A stretch of 23,303 nucleotides of DNA from Lachnospiraceae bacterium UBA5895. Lineage in GTDB: Bacteria; Bacillota; Clostridia; Lachnospirales; Lachnospiraceae. Under the pieces are notes generated by a model. The model was not told the origin of the DNA and ran no database searches. It saw only the letters and a list, made by a program, of their open reading frames with translations. The position numbers and the translations under genes were made by a program. The stretch is from positions 1 through 23,303 of the forward strand of contig DJEP01000042.1 in assembly GCA_002431915.1 (NCBI GenBank), written 5' to 3'. The number at the start of each line of letters is the position of its first letter. Position 1 is the first letter of the stretch. Shown here piece by piece: positions 7,401-16,749 of this stretch.

Positions 7401-8210
7401 CTACATCTTAACTGAGCCTGTAATTCCCGCTGTAAAGTATCTCTGCAGGAACGTAAAAATGATAATAGTAGGTATCGTACAGATGGATACCGCCAGGAGA
7501 ACCATTCCATAATCCTGCGTATACCCGGACATCAGATTAGCAATCAACAGCGGCATCGTTACAGAATCATTGCTCAGCATAATGATACTCGGCCACATAT
7601 AGCTGTTCCAGGAATTCATAAAGGTAATTGTCAGCGCTGCCACATATGTAGGCGCCATTACCGGAATGAACATCCTAAAAAAGATTTGAATCTCGTTCAG
7701 TCCGTCCACACGCGCCGCCTGTATGAGTTCTATAGGGAACGCTCTCGCGCCCTGACGAAACAGCATGATCAGAAATACCGAAGAAATTCCCGGCAATACA
7801 AAAGCAATCATACTATTCAGTAATCCCATAGATGAAAACATGGAATACAGAGGAATTACCGTAGAAATCGACGGAACCAACATGGACAGCATCAAAAACT
7901 TCATTGTCCAGTCTTTTCCCCTGGAATGATAGATTTCAAATCCATATCCGGCAATGGAGCTGACAAGCAGTGCCATTATCGTCTGAACGATAGAATACCG
8001 GAAGGAGTTTAACATTGCTCTGCCAATATGTTTTGCCGCCAGCAGGTTTTCCATATTTTCCCACAGATGTGTTCCCGGGAGCAGTTTTCCTGTAATGATT
8101 TCCGAAGTGGTATTGGTCGCCGAGACGAACATCCAGTAGATCGGGAATACTGAAAGCAGTGATGCAATCGTCAGTACAATATAACAAACACTTTTTCTCC
8201 GTTTAGTCAC
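7401..8210 (-). CDS. Carbohydrate ABC transporter permease (MalG type, CUT1)
   Basis: Inner-membrane permease of 269 residues with about six hydrophobic segments. The cytoplasmic EAA loop reads ELIQAARVDGLNEI, followed by an IPVMAP turn (about 161-187), which docks to the ATPase. GTG codons at 8219 and 8210 both fit; 8210 is chosen because AGGTGA lies five bases before it and the product begins MTKRRKSVCYIV, a normal N-terminus. It overlaps the end of the partner permease gene (GTGACTAA), indicating translational coupling. The operon has no ATPase gene; Gram-positive CUT1 importers usually share an MsmK/UgpC-type ATPase encoded elsewhere. Confidence 0.93.
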   Translation of the reverse strand: MTKRRKSVCYIVLTIASLLSVFPIYWMFVSATNTTSEIITGKLLPGTHLWENMENLLAAKHIGRAMLNSFRYSIVQTIMALLVSSIAGYGFEIYHSRGKDWTMKFLMLSMLVPSISTVIPLYSMFSSMGLLNSMIAFVLPGISSVFLIMLFRQGARAFPIELIQAARVDGLNEIQIFFRMFIPVMAPTYVAALTITFMNSWNSYMWPSIIMLSNDSVTMPLLIANLMSGYTQDYGMVLLAVSICTIPTIIIFTFLQRYFTAGITGSVKM

Positions 8211-9081
8211 GCTTATCACCTACTTTCATCTGAATCAGCGACAGAATTGCTACCACAACAAATATGACAAAGGATATTGCTGTAGAGTATCCGAAATTCG
8301 GCGTATACTGGAAAGACAGATTGTAAATATAATGGGAAATGGACAGCGTGGTATTCGCCGGTCCGCCTCCCGTCAGATTTACAGATTCATCATACAGCTG
8401 TATGGTACCGTTGACTGTCATGATCATCAGCAGAATCAGTGTCGGTTTGATCAGAGGAATCGTTATCTTCGTAAAAATCTGCAGCCGGGAAGCTCCGTCC
8501 AAAATGGCAGACTCATAGATTCCCTCATCAATATTTTGCAGTGCTGCCAGCAGAAATACCATATTATAGCCGGTCCATCTCCAAATTAATGCCAGCAGAA
8601 TAATCATTCGGGCAGACCATGGATGTCCGAAGAAATTGTACCCCGTCTGCAGTATTCCGCTTTTTACAAGAAAGGTATTGATCATACCGTCTGCGGCAAA
8701 CATGATACGGAAGATCAGGGAATAGGATACCGAAGCTGTGGCACAGGGCAGAAACAAAAGGATCCGGAACAATCCCTTGAAGTGCAGTCCTTTTTCATTC
8801 AAAAGCGTCGCCAGCCACAATGCCAGTCCCAGCATAATGGGAACCTGCAGCATATACACCAATGTATTCATAATGGCTGTATGCAGAGTCTTATCCTGCA
8901 GCATTCTCAGGTAATTATATCCCCCGGCAAATTCCATGTTATTTCCGATGCCGGACTTTAATGAAATGATAAACGCCTGAAAAATCGGGCGAAAACTCAT
9001 AAAACAAATCAGTATAGCGGCTGGCAGAAGAAACAGCCAGCCGGTTATACCGTATTTTTTACTATTGCTTAATTTGCGCAT
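8203..9081 (-). CDS. Carbohydrate ABC transporter permease (UgpA/MalF type, CUT1)
   Basis: Permease of 292 residues with six membrane segments, partner of the MalG-type protein encoded next. The N-terminal helix GWLFLLPAAILICFMSFRPIF is typical of the UgpA/LacF branch. The EAA loop is IYESAILDGASRLQIFTKITIPL (about 189-210, given here in parts: ESAILDGAS and ITIPLIKP). GGGPANTTLSISHYIY near the C-terminus is another conserved landmark. RBS AGGAG lies seven bases before the ATG. It sits 10 bases after the binding-protein gene, in the standard binding protein-permease-permease order. Substrate is not readable from sequence; context suggests an arabinogalactan-derived oligosaccharide. Confidence 0.93.
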   Translation of the reverse strand: MRKLSNSKKYGITGWLFLLPAAILICFMSFRPIFQAFIISLKSGIGNNMEFAGGYNYLRMLQDKTLHTAIMNTLVYMLQVPIMLGLALWLATLLNEKGLHFKGLFRILLFLPCATASVSYSLIFRIMFAADGMINTFLVKSGILQTGYNFFGHPWSARMIILLALIWRWTGYNMVFLLAALQNIDEGIYESAILDGASRLQIFTKITIPLIKPTLILLMIMTVNGTIQLYDESVNLTGGGPANTTLSISHYIYNLSFQYTPNFGYSTAISFVIFVVVAILSLIQMKVGDKRD

Positions 9082-9091
9082 GCAATACTCC

Positions 9092-10450
9092 TTATTTACC
9101 GGTTATAAAATCCACAGTAGATTGTGCAGCATCCAGTTCAGACTGTATATCCGCACCGTTCAGAATATTGGTCAGAGCAGTTGCCACTGCATCCAGAGTC
9201 TCATCGTACGCATAGCTTGTATTGCTCTTGGGGATCTTGGTAGCGAACTGACCAAGTTCCGCATAAATGGTCTCTCCATTGAAGAACTCATCGGGAGTAT
9301 TGTAGATTTCTGCATTGCCTGCGGTAGGAAGGTAGCCTGCAATGTAGTTGGAGTCCAGCAGAATATCCTGATAGAAGGTATCGCTGAGTTCACCGCCAAG
9401 GATCGTGGTCAGCATCTTCACCGCGCCATCCACATCCTTACAGTTGCTGGTGATCATCCAGCTGCTGCCGCCACTGGAGGCATAGTTGCCGGCACCCTGG
9501 ATTCCGTCTACAGAAGGAAGATTTGCGATGCCCCATTTTCCGGACTGGTCCTCTGCTCCCTTAATGGAGTTCAGAATCCACATACCGTTGATGGTACCTG
9601 CGCTGGAACCTGCATTCAGAGAGCTCATATACTCATCCCAGTTGGTAACGACCTTGATTACACCACTGTTTACAAGATCCTGATACTCTTCCACGGTCTT
9701 CTTCAGGTTCTCATTCTGGTTCAGATTTGCCTTGCCATCTGCGTCAAAATAACTTGCGCCGGTGGAATTCAGCATAATGGTAAGTAAGGTTGCATCCGAA
9801 GGCATGGATAACAGGGGATGACCGGTCTTCGCCAGTACCTCTTCACCGATGGTCTTGAATTCGCTCCAGGTAATATCAGACATATCCTCAATGCTGTACC
9901 CCGCATCCTGCAGGTAATCTGTTCTGTAGCATGCTACAGCTACACTGGAATCAAAAGGTACTCCGTAGAGCTTGTCATCGTAGGTACACCATCCGATCTT
10001 CGCCTGATCATAGTCAGCGGTATTGATGCCCTGAGAATTCAGATCCGTGAAAGCATCCGGATAAGCCTTTACCAGCATGGGAATGGACGTATCCTGCATC
10101 AGCAGAATATCAGGCAGCTGACTGTAATCCCCGGATCCGGCAATAGTAGCAATCTTGGTACGTACATCTGCCAGAGCCATCACCGTGACATTCAGAGATA
10201 CATCATTTCCCAGATCATTGTACATGTCCACACCGGTCTGCAGCAGATCTTCATTCGGTGACCAACACCATACATTGAATTCTGTTTTACCGGTATCGGT
10301 TGTCTGGCTTTCGACAGCCTGCGTTGTATTGTTCTGTGCAGCAGTTGTCTGGCTGGTAGTTCCGGCATCCTGCGTTCCACAGCCAACCATAGAAGCAGCG
10401 AGTGTCGCACCGCATAACAGTGCTGTTAACTTTTTTAATCCCTTTTTCAT
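9092..10450 (-). CDS. Extracellular sugar-binding lipoprotein (ABC importer, family 1)
   Basis: Solute-binding protein of 452 residues, anchored outside the membrane. A lipoprotein signal peptide (KKLTALLCGATLAAS) ends in the lipobox MVGC with Cys24 as lipidation site. A Thr/Gln/Asn-rich linker (about 25-55) precedes the two-lobed sugar-binding fold with FNVWCWSPNEDLL. Internal landmarks are YGVPFDSSVAVACYRTDYLQ and GTINGMWILNS. RBS AGGAGG stands ahead of the ATG. First gene of the operon that continues into two permeases, GH43, CE15 and esterases. The gene is divergent from an AraC regulator 154 bases away, which is likely its controller. The sugar bound is unknown. Confidence 0.93.
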   Translation of the reverse strand: MKKGLKKLTALLCGATLAASMVGCGTQDAGTTSQTTAAQNNTTQAVESQTTDTGKTEFNVWCWSPNEDLLQTGVDMYNDLGNDVSLNVTVMALADVRTKIATIAGSGDYSQLPDILLMQDTSIPMLVKAYPDAFTDLNSQGINTADYDQAKIGWCTYDDKLYGVPFDSSVAVACYRTDYLQDAGYSIEDMSDITWSEFKTIGEEVLAKTGHPLLSMPSDATLLTIMLNSTGASYFDADGKANLNQNENLKKTVEEYQDLVNSGVIKVVTNWDEYMSSLNAGSSAGTINGMWILNSIKGAEDQSGKWGIANLPSVDGIQGAGNYASSGGSSWMITSNCKDVDGAVKMLTTILGGELSDTFYQDILLDSNYIAGYLPTAGNAEIYNTPDEFFNGETIYAELGQFATKIPKSNTSYAYDETLDAVATALTNILNGADIQSELDAAQSTVDFITGK

Positions 10451-10542
10451 ACATGTAACCTCCTATGTACTTGCTATTGCTTATTGCTTTTTTATTTTCT
10501 CATTAATTTTTAGCAAGTTCTATGCGTTTATCATTGTATACC

Positions 10543-10571
10543 TTGCGTTTTTTATTCAGTTGTATTACAAT
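10543..10571 (+). promoter_or_regulatory. Promoter of the divergent AraC gene
   Basis: TTGCGT (10543-10548), a 17-base spacer and TACAAT (10566-10571) form a fair sigma-A promoter, predicting a start about 27 bases before the ATG at 10605. GAGG at 10591-10594 is the ribosome site. A TTTTGGAAAA stretch covers the expected start point (10572-10581) and shares the TGGAAA core seen twice before the other AraC gene. On the minus strand, ATTGTATA at 10533-10540 could give a -10 for the transporter operon but lacks a good -35, as expected if it is activated. Confidence 0.5.
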
Positions 10572-10604
10572 TTTGGAAAAGTTCTGTAAAGAGGCTTAAA
10601 ATAT

Positions 10605-11444
10605 ATGAAAAAAAGATTAATTGAATACTCTATTGAATGTAATTTTATGGATTCTCCCCATTCAAAAGACCCTGTTTATCACTCACATACGAAATATGAA
10701 ATGCTGTTAATTCTGAACGACAATATTTCCATGCTTATTAACGGGCAAAAATATGATGTTCCCTTCGGCACTCTTGTGCTTCTGACCAATCACGATCTGC
10801 ATCTGGTGGCTAACAATAATGGGAACAATAAAATGTTCAAGCGGATCGCTATTCATTTTGATCCCGATCTGATACGTACCTATTCCACACCAAATACGGA
10901 TCTGCTTGCATGCTTTCATCATCGTTCCAGCGATCTCAACTGCCTGCTCACACTGGACAACGATGATATCGGCACTTTTATCGAGCTCGCCGCGAAGTTC
11001 TGCCCTTATTGGAAATCCAAACGCTATGGAGAAGATGTGCTGTCGGTCACCTATCTGATCCAGATCCTGATCATGGTAAATTACGCGTACGCCCACGGAA
11101 AAACGGTCGTTCCTGTTCCCTTCACGGATCTGGTCCGGGATATCATTACCTATATTGATCAGCATCTGGATGAAGAATTGAAAATCTCTTCTCTGGCAAA
11201 AGCCTTCTCCTATTCGGAGAATTATATCTGTACACAGTTTGCCAGACAGACAAGCATTACTTTAAAACAATATATTCTTACCAAAAAACTGGCTACCGCA
11301 AAAGAATACCTGGAAAGCGGATACAGTGTCACAAAAGTGGTGGAACTTTGCGGTTTCAATGATTATACGAATTTTATCCGTACTTTCAAAAACCACATTG
11401 GCTGTTCCCCCACACAATGGGTGAAAACAAAAAATCTTTTTTAA
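10605..11444 (+). CDS. AraC-family transcriptional regulator with cupin sensor
   Basis: Regulator of 279 residues. The N-terminal part (about 15-110) is a cupin-like sugar-sensing domain: HSHTKYEMLLILNDNISMLING, then PFGTLVLLTNHDLHLV, with the FKRIAIHFDPDLI strand after it. The C-terminal 100 residues are a double helix-turn-helix: LKISSLAKAFSYSENYICTQF, then VTKVVELCGFNDYTNFIRTFKNHIG with CSPTQW at the end. It reads away from the sugar-binding protein gene and is the probable activator of that operon, responding to an imported or released sugar. It meets the second AraC gene tail to tail with a 16-base gap; no terminator hairpin was seen between them. Confidence 0.92.
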   Translation: MKKRLIEYSIECNFMDSPHSKDPVYHSHTKYEMLLILNDNISMLINGQKYDVPFGTLVLLTNHDLHLVANNNGNNKMFKRIAIHFDPDLIRTYSTPNTDLLACFHHRSSDLNCLLTLDNDDIGTFIELAAKFCPYWKSKRYGEDVLSVTYLIQILIMVNYAYAHGKTVVPVPFTDLVRDIITYIDQHLDEELKISSLAKAFSYSENYICTQFARQTSITLKQYILTKKLATAKEYLESGYSVTKVVELCGFNDYTNFIRTFKNHIGCSPTQWVKTKNLF

Positions 11445-11460
11445 TCGGCGCATAAAATGT

Positions 11461-12291
11461 TCATATCTTATGCCGCTGTCTGAACTGTGAAGGAGAAATT
11501 CCATATTTTTTCTTGAAGGCTTTGCTAAGATGAAATTCATCATAAAATCCATAGTTCACCGCCACTTCAAAAAGTTTGGTATAAGGCTGCTCCAGAAGAA
11601 AATGCTGCACCATCTGTAGCTTTGTGTCCATTTGGAAAGCTGAAAATGTCCTGCCACAGCTTTTGAGAAAATGATTATTTAACGTTCTGCTGCAAATATG
11701 ATAGTCCGAGGCAATCTCCTGTGTAGAAAAAAAGTGCTGGGGCGTGGAATGAATCTGCCGCATAACGCTGTCCACCATGGGATCCGGACTGGCCTGGGGC
11801 TCTGTGGAGATCGTAAGTTCCGAAAGTTCACACAAAAGCAGGGAAAAAAGCAGCGAAAGTCTGATGTCGCGTTCCGGGGAATGGGATAGCAGGACAAAGA
11901 TCATTTCCTGCATATTCTGCCGTATCTGTGGAGCCGCAGCACAGTGAACCAGAGACGGACAGGAAAAAAGCGAGTCTCCCTGTGCTGGCGGAAACAATGA
12001 AATATTGGATGCTTCTTCCGCCGTGGAAGGTACAGCATGAATATACATATGCCGGTTCCCGGCTGTGCACACTTTTTTTCCGTAATGATGTCTGCCGGCA
12101 GCGAGGATCAGCAGATCATCGTTTTTCAGTACATAGGGAATCTCATCTTCCCATACCTCCATTTCTCCATCCAGCATATACAAAAAATCATGTTCCTCCA
12201 TAACCCGGTCCGGATGAATCATGCCATTCACCGAAGTAACATAGTTTCCCACGGTAACGGTATGCAGATTTTTCTTTTCCAGATATACCAT
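11461..12291 (-). CDS. AraC-family transcriptional regulator
   Basis: Regulator of 276 residues. The N-terminal arm is cupin-like (HPDRVMEEHDFLYMLDGEMEVWED, ILAAGRHHYGKK, about 25-95). After a poorly conserved middle, the C-terminal AraC domain runs from about 175 to 276: FSTQEIASDYHICSRTLNNHF for the first HTH and FEVAVNYGFYDEFHLSKAFKKKYG then ISPSQFRQ for the second. It is divergently transcribed from the GH127 gene across 147 bases and is the likely regulator of GH127 and perhaps of the second transport operon. It differs clearly from the other AraC protein, so the locus has two sensors. GGAG nine bases before the ATG serves as ribosome site. Confidence 0.9.
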   Translation of the reverse strand: MVYLEKKNLHTVTVGNYVTSVNGMIHPDRVMEEHDFLYMLDGEMEVWEDEIPYVLKNDDLLILAAGRHHYGKKVCTAGNRHMYIHAVPSTAEEASNISLFPPAQGDSLFSCPSLVHCAAAPQIRQNMQEMIFVLLSHSPERDIRLSLLFSLLLCELSELTISTEPQASPDPMVDSVMRQIHSTPQHFFSTQEIASDYHICSRTLNNHFLKSCGRTFSAFQMDTKLQMVQHFLLEQPYTKLFEVAVNYGFYDEFHLSKAFKKKYGISPSQFRQRHKI

Positions 12292-12333
12292 ATTCCATCA
12301 CTCCATTCCGTCGATTGTATTTACCATTATTTT

Positions 12334-12373
12334 ATAATAGTGTTTCCATTTTGTACATGCAATTTCCAAATGG
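12334..12373 (-). promoter_or_regulatory. AraC promoter with TGGAAA direct repeats
   Basis: On the minus strand TTGCAT (12357-12362), a 17-base spacer and TATTAT (12334-12339) form a plausible promoter for the regulator gene. Two TGGAAA copies, at 12363-12368 and 12343-12348, are spaced 20 bases apart, two helical turns, the usual layout of AraC half-sites. CCATTT (12346-12351) and AAATGG (12368-12373) also give an inverted repeat over the same segment. Binding here would affect both this gene and the divergent GH127 gene, whose own -35/-10 pair is weak. Confidence 0.45.
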
Positions 12374-12438
12374 ACAATGTAATCTGTCACAAAAATATTC
12401 TATGATGGTTATAGAAAAAACGAAAGGCAGGTCATTGC

Positions 12439-14478
12439 ATGGATAAAACAAATTTTTCAAAACCGGTGTCTTTAAATGCCATGAAGGTATCGGACGAATT
12501 CTGGACAAACGAGATGGAGCTGATCCGGAAAGAAGTCATTCCTTACCAGTGGGCGGCATTAAATGACAGGGTGGAGGGTGCGGCTCCCAGTTTTTGTATG
12601 CGGAATTTTAAGATTGCAGCCCGGAAACATCTGGATCAGAAAGAAGCCGGAACCGATCATGCGAAAGCGGAAAGTGTGCGGCATGGAATCGAAATTCTGC
12701 CCCGGGATCCGGAACATCCGGCGGATACTTTTTATGGCTTTGTATTTCAGGACAGCGATTTTTCCAAATGGATCGAAGCCGTCGGATATTCTCTGATCCG
12801 CCATCCGGATCCGGAACTGGAGAAAATTGCCGATGGTGCCATTGATATCGTATGTGCGGCACAACGGCCCGATGGTTATCTGGATACCTATTATATTATC
12901 AACAGTGATGAGCAGATTTTCTCCAATTTGAAAGATCATCATGAATTATATTGTTTTGGGCATCTCATAGAGGGTGCCGTGGCATATTATCAGGCCACCG
13001 GAAAAGACAAACTGCTGAAAGCCGCGGAGCTCTTTGCCGACTATGTAGCAGATCACTTCGGCACTGCCGAGGGAAAATGCAAGGGGTATCCGGGGCATGA
13101 GATCGCGGAAATGGCATTGGTACGCCTTTATGAGACAACCGGGAATCAAAAATATCTGGATCTCAGCCGCTATTTTATAGAGGAACGGGGACAGCGTCCC
13201 TATTATTTCGACAAGGAGCATCCCGAGAATGTGAAAAAAGGGCAGGAACAGGAGCTTCGCTATGACTATTATCAAGCCCACCTGCCGGTAAGGCAGCAGA
13301 CCGAAGCCGTAGGCCATTCCGTGCGCGCCATGTATCTGTATTCCGGTATGGCGGATATTGCAAGACTTACAGCGGATGCTTCCCTGTATGAGGCTTGCCG
13401 GAAGCTCTGGGACAGCACTGTTCTGGAAAAAATGTACATTACGGGAGGCGTTGGTGCCACCAGCATGGGAGAAGCCTTTTCCTTCCCCTATGATCTTCCC
13501 AATGATACGGCCTATGCGGAGACTTGCGCGTCCATCGGTCTGGTATTTTTCGCCCGGAGAATGCTGGAAATCGAGGCAGATGCCAAATATGCCAATGTTA
13601 TGGAACGAGCCATTTATAATGGAATCTTAAGTGGTATGGCGCTGGACGGAAAAAGCTTTTTCTATGTAAATCCTCTGGAGGTATTGCCGGAAGCCTGCCA
13701 TAAGGATCAGCGGAAATTCCATGTAAAGCCGGTACGGCAGAAATGGTTTGGCTGCGCCTGCTGCCCTCCCAATCTTGCAAGGCTCCTAAGCTCCCTTGGC
13801 TCCTATGCCTTTACGGAAAATGATACCACATTGTACGTCCATCTCTATCTGGGCTGCGATCTGGAAAAAGAAATCGCAGGCAAAAAAGTGAAGCTCCATA
13901 TAGAAACCGGCTTTCCCTGGAATGGTGATGTCAAAATCAAAGTGCATGCACAGAGAACCGAGTTTGTGCTGGCACTTCGGATTCCGGACTGGTGTGATTC
14001 CTACGAATTGAAGGGTGCGGAGAACGCAAAGCTGGAAACAAAGAACGGTTATCTGTACGTGACGAAGGACTGGCAGGAAGAGGATACTTTTTCCCTTCAT
14101 TTCCCCATGGATGTGCGGCTGATGACAGCAAATGACAAAGTCCGGGAAGACATCGGGAAAGCGGCTGTGACAAGAGGCCCCATCGTGTATTGTCTGGAAG
14201 AGACGGACAATGGCAGAAATCTTCACGAATTGCTAATAGATCCCAATCTGCAGCCGGAGATCGTATCCGGAAAAATATGCGAGGCAGAAGTTCCGGTGAT
14301 CCTCATCAACGGCTTCCGCAAAAAAGCAGACTCCTCCGCCGGGGAAGAGACTGCCGCGCTTTATAGCACCTATGAAGCTCCTGTGAAAAACAGTGTCAGA
14401 CTCCGTTTCATTCCGTATTATACCTGGGCCAACCGCGGTGAAAACGAAATGCAGGTATGGACCCGCATAGCGGATTAA
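12439..14478 (+). CDS. GH127 beta-L-arabinofuranosidase
   Basis: Retaining glycosidase of 679 residues with an (alpha/alpha)6 barrel followed by beta-sandwich domains, no signal peptide, so intracellular. Relative to Bifidobacterium HypBA1 the zinc-thiolate centre is complete: Glu361 and Cys363 (AETC), Cys441 as nucleophile and Cys442 (CACCPPN), with acid/base Glu345 (TSMGEAF). These correspond to HypBA1 Glu338, Cys340, Cys417, Cys418 and Glu322. Other landmarks are QRPDGYLDTYY and HELYCFGHLIEGAVAYY. It should remove terminal beta-L-arabinofuranose from imported glycans; a few relatives act on other sugars. It is the only degradative gene on the plus strand and appears monocistronic, ending in a hairpin terminator. 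Confidence 0.93.
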   Translation: MDKTNFSKPVSLNAMKVSDEFWTNEMELIRKEVIPYQWAALNDRVEGAAPSFCMRNFKIAARKHLDQKEAGTDHAKAESVRHGIEILPRDPEHPADTFYGFVFQDSDFSKWIEAVGYSLIRHPDPELEKIADGAIDIVCAAQRPDGYLDTYYIINSDEQIFSNLKDHHELYCFGHLIEGAVAYYQATGKDKLLKAAELFADYVADHFGTAEGKCKGYPGHEIAEMALVRLYETTGNQKYLDLSRYFIEERGQRPYYFDKEHPENVKKGQEQELRYDYYQAHLPVRQQTEAVGHSVRAMYLYSGMADIARLTADASLYEACRKLWDSTVLEKMYITGGVGATSMGEAFSFPYDLPNDTAYAETCASIGLVFFARRMLEIEADAKYANVMERAIYNGILSGMALDGKSFFYVNPLEVLPEACHKDQRKFHVKPVRQKWFGCACCPPNLARLLSSLGSYAFTENDTTLYVHLYLGCDLEKEIAGKKVKLHIETGFPWNGDVKIKVHAQRTEFVLALRIPDWCDSYELKGAENAKLETKNGYLYVTKDWQEEDTFSLHFPMDVRLMTANDKVREDIGKAAVTRGPIVYCLEETDNGRNLHELLIDPNLQPEIVSGKICEAEVPVILINGFRKKADSSAGEETAALYSTYEAPVKNSVRLRFIPYYTWANRGENEMQVWTRIAD

Positions 14479-14483
14479 AGAAG

Positions 14484-14523
14484 AAGGAGAGAAGAGACCC
14501 GTTGCCGGGCTTCTTCTCTCCTT
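14484..14523. terminator. Bidirectional terminator between GH127 and GH36 genes
   Basis: A perfect 12-base stem (14484-14495 with 14512-14523) is topped by a second CCCG/CGGG stem (14498-14501, 14506-14509) with a TTGC loop. It starts six bases after the GH127 stop, and the minus-strand reading is followed by a TTCTTCTTT tail, so it probably ends both convergent transcripts. Confidence 0.75.
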
Positions 14524-14558
14524 TGTGCCATGTATGGATAACTGCTCCTACAGGCATC

Positions 14559-16688
14559 TTATCTCGTCTGAAAATCCAATTCCAGAAGTCTTGCGCATTT
14601 TTTCTGTGGCAGAATCACACTCAGGATGCTATCCTGACAGCTTATTGTACAATTTACTTTTTCCGGATAAATTACCCTGGCTGTCTTAACAGCTGCTCCC
14701 AGACTGTGCATATCTATTTTTATTTTTTCCGTATCTACACCAAAAACCGCCAGGTATAATTTATGTTCATTCCTGAGTCCATAATAGAGGCTTTCTGCCT
14801 TCCGCTCATTAAAGTGCTCCGGGAAAAACGGTGTCATTGTCTTTAATTCATCACGTATTTTTTTATAAAGCTCAATTCCGTCCGCTAAAATCTGCAGTTT
14901 TTCCTCTGACAGTTTCCAGACCATACCACTAATATACGGACGCAGCAGAATGCCATTAACCATATTATAAATAATATGTTCCTCATCGTCCTCGTATGGA
15001 AACACCCACATTCCTGCCTGTTCCGGTGTCACTGCACTGACAACATTGGCTGCAATATATGTATTATTGATTACATCTGTCTGGTCACTCGTGGATTGTA
15101 AACTGTGTAGTTCCAAAATGCCATAGTCCATTCTTTGTGCTCCGGAGCTGCATGCTTCCACGACAAGATCCGGATATTTTCTGTAAATCTCCTTCCACCA
15201 GTCATATAATGCACGATAATGCTCCAAATTAGCCTCTCCCCGGCTGTCTGTATCCACATCACTGCCGGGACCGGTTGTGACATTATAATCCACTTTGAAA
15301 AATTCGCAGCCATAATCATGGATTAAACGATCTATGACATCTGTACAATATTGTCTCACCGCAGGATTCCGGAAGTCCAACAGATAACGATTCCTCTCTA
15401 CGCGGCGTTTTCCATGGTTGCAGACAAACCAGTCATCCGGTAAATTCCTTACAAATTCACTGTTAGCTCCCATGGCTTCAATTTCCAGCCACATTCCCAT
15501 TTTTAATCCTTTGGAATGCGCATAATCATAGACAGTCTTTAAACCATGCGGAAACCTTTGGGAGGATTCTTTCCATTCTCCGATAGTGTCAAACCAGAAC
15601 CCATCCGCATACCATCCACAGTCCATACAGTAGTACTCGCATCCCAGCTTTGCTGCAATGTCTATGATCTGCTTCTCTTTTTCTTCTGTCGGATCACCAA
15701 ACAGACAGTTCATATAGTCATTGAAAACAACGGAACAGCATTCATCATCTTTATTCGGCCGCCGGATAGCTCTTCTGTATTTTGTCAGTTCTCCTATTGC
15801 AGTAGATACATCTCCCCGGCTTACGCCAAAGCAAGCAGGCACTGTTGAAATTTTTTCACCGGGTTTTACGTTTTTCCACCACATGCTTTCATCATTCGGC
15901 CCCATAAGCGCAATATAAAGATGTCTATCCTTTGCCGACCCGTATTCAATTGTCCAGGATCCGGAAAAATCCACTTCTGAATAATAAATTTCACCGGTTT
16001 CTTTATCCTTTATAATACCCACCGGTAAATAAGCACAGGATGACCATGAGCCCGTGTTGCCATAATGGAATCGGTTATTGCTGGCATCCGGAAGATTAAA
16101 TCCCTGTACCGGCATATAGGACAGCCCGAGATCCATAATATCATAGTGATTCCACTGCGCCTCATTTGCCCAGCTGTTTCTTGGCACATATATTTCAAAC
16201 TTATCATAATAGGGTTTCGAACCGTTTTTTCCTAACCCCTCATAAATAAAAGAAGTAACATAGTCAATTCCAATATCTTCCTGTCCGGTATTCTCCAATG
16301 TAATCCATGTGCGCACCGCTGCTATGCCTTCGAAGAAGCGCATGTAATATGTAACCGTGAGCCCCGGTTGGTCTTTGTCTTTCATTTCAATACAGAGAAG
16401 CCTTCCTCCTTCATCCTCCGTCAAAGAGTGCTTCACATAAAGCAGCGCAGAAGAATCACTTCCCATATTATGCTTGCAGGCTCTCATGGAGCTGTGTCCG
16501 GTTAACTGGAGGGAAATCAGCTGGCGGGTCGTGTCCTTTGTCTTCCAGACTCCCTGTTCCTTTAATCCCGGATAAGACATATCCTGACTGCCCGGCATAC
16601 CGGAAAAATCTACCAACTCCACAGTTTCATCATCATTGACCCGAAAACTGACGCGCATGTCACTTTCATTAATTACAATATTTTTCAC
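14559..16688 (-). CDS. GH36 alpha-galactosidase
   Basis: Retaining exo-glycosidase of 709 residues, cytoplasmic. An N-terminal beta-sandwich (about 1-300) includes GIAAVRTWITLENTG. A TIM barrel follows (about 315-650) with FNDYMNCLFGDPTEEK, YYCMDCGWYADGFW and MGMWLEIEAMG. The nucleophile is Asp467 in FFKVDYN; the acid/base aspartate lies in SDQTD (534-538). CSSGAQRMDYG precedes it. The start codon is GTG (16686-16688), chosen because AGGAGGA stands six bases ahead and the next in-frame start would cut the domain. Last gene of the minus-strand operon, 61 bases after the DUF2264 gene. GH36 also includes alpha-N-acetylgalactosaminidases; alpha-galactosidase is more likely by motif. Confidence 0.92.
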   Translation of the reverse strand: MKNIVINESDMRVSFRVNDDETVELVDFSGMPGSQDMSYPGLKEQGVWKTKDTTRQLISLQLTGHSSMRACKHNMGSDSSALLYVKHSLTEDEGGRLLCIEMKDKDQPGLTVTYYMRFFEGIAAVRTWITLENTGQEDIGIDYVTSFIYEGLGKNGSKPYYDKFEIYVPRNSWANEAQWNHYDIMDLGLSYMPVQGFNLPDASNNRFHYGNTGSWSSCAYLPVGIIKDKETGEIYYSEVDFSGSWTIEYGSAKDRHLYIALMGPNDESMWWKNVKPGEKISTVPACFGVSRGDVSTAIGELTKYRRAIRRPNKDDECCSVVFNDYMNCLFGDPTEEKEKQIIDIAAKLGCEYYCMDCGWYADGFWFDTIGEWKESSQRFPHGLKTVYDYAHSKGLKMGMWLEIEAMGANSEFVRNLPDDWFVCNHGKRRVERNRYLLDFRNPAVRQYCTDVIDRLIHDYGCEFFKVDYNVTTGPGSDVDTDSRGEANLEHYRALYDWWKEIYRKYPDLVVEACSSGAQRMDYGILELHSLQSTSDQTDVINNTYIAANVVSAVTPEQAGMWVFPYEDDEEHIIYNMVNGILLRPYISGMVWKLSEEKLQILADGIELYKKIRDELKTMTPFFPEHFNERKAESLYYGLRNEHKLYLAVFGVDTEKIKIDMHSLGAAVKTARVIYPEKVNCTISCQDSILSVILPQKKCARLLELDFQTR

Positions 16689-16749
16689 AAGTATCCTCCT
16701 GTAGCATCTGTTTTCTCATTATCCATTTTCCAGTGCATCGTTCTGCAGA

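Noticed and set aside
6963..7415. Plus-strand open frame of 150 codons opposite the GH43 gene
   Set aside because: The opposite strand carries a full set of GH43 catalytic motifs; this frame has none of its own.
9065..9787. Plus-strand open frame of 240 codons opposite the sugar-binding protein gene
   Set aside because: Antisense shadow of a clear lipoprotein gene; no ribosome site or domain recognised.
10451..10604. Short TTGCTATTGCTTATTGC repeat as a CRISPR or phase-variation tract
   Set aside because: Only three imperfect short units, non-coding and with no spacer structure; simple AT-rich leader sequence is enough to explain it.
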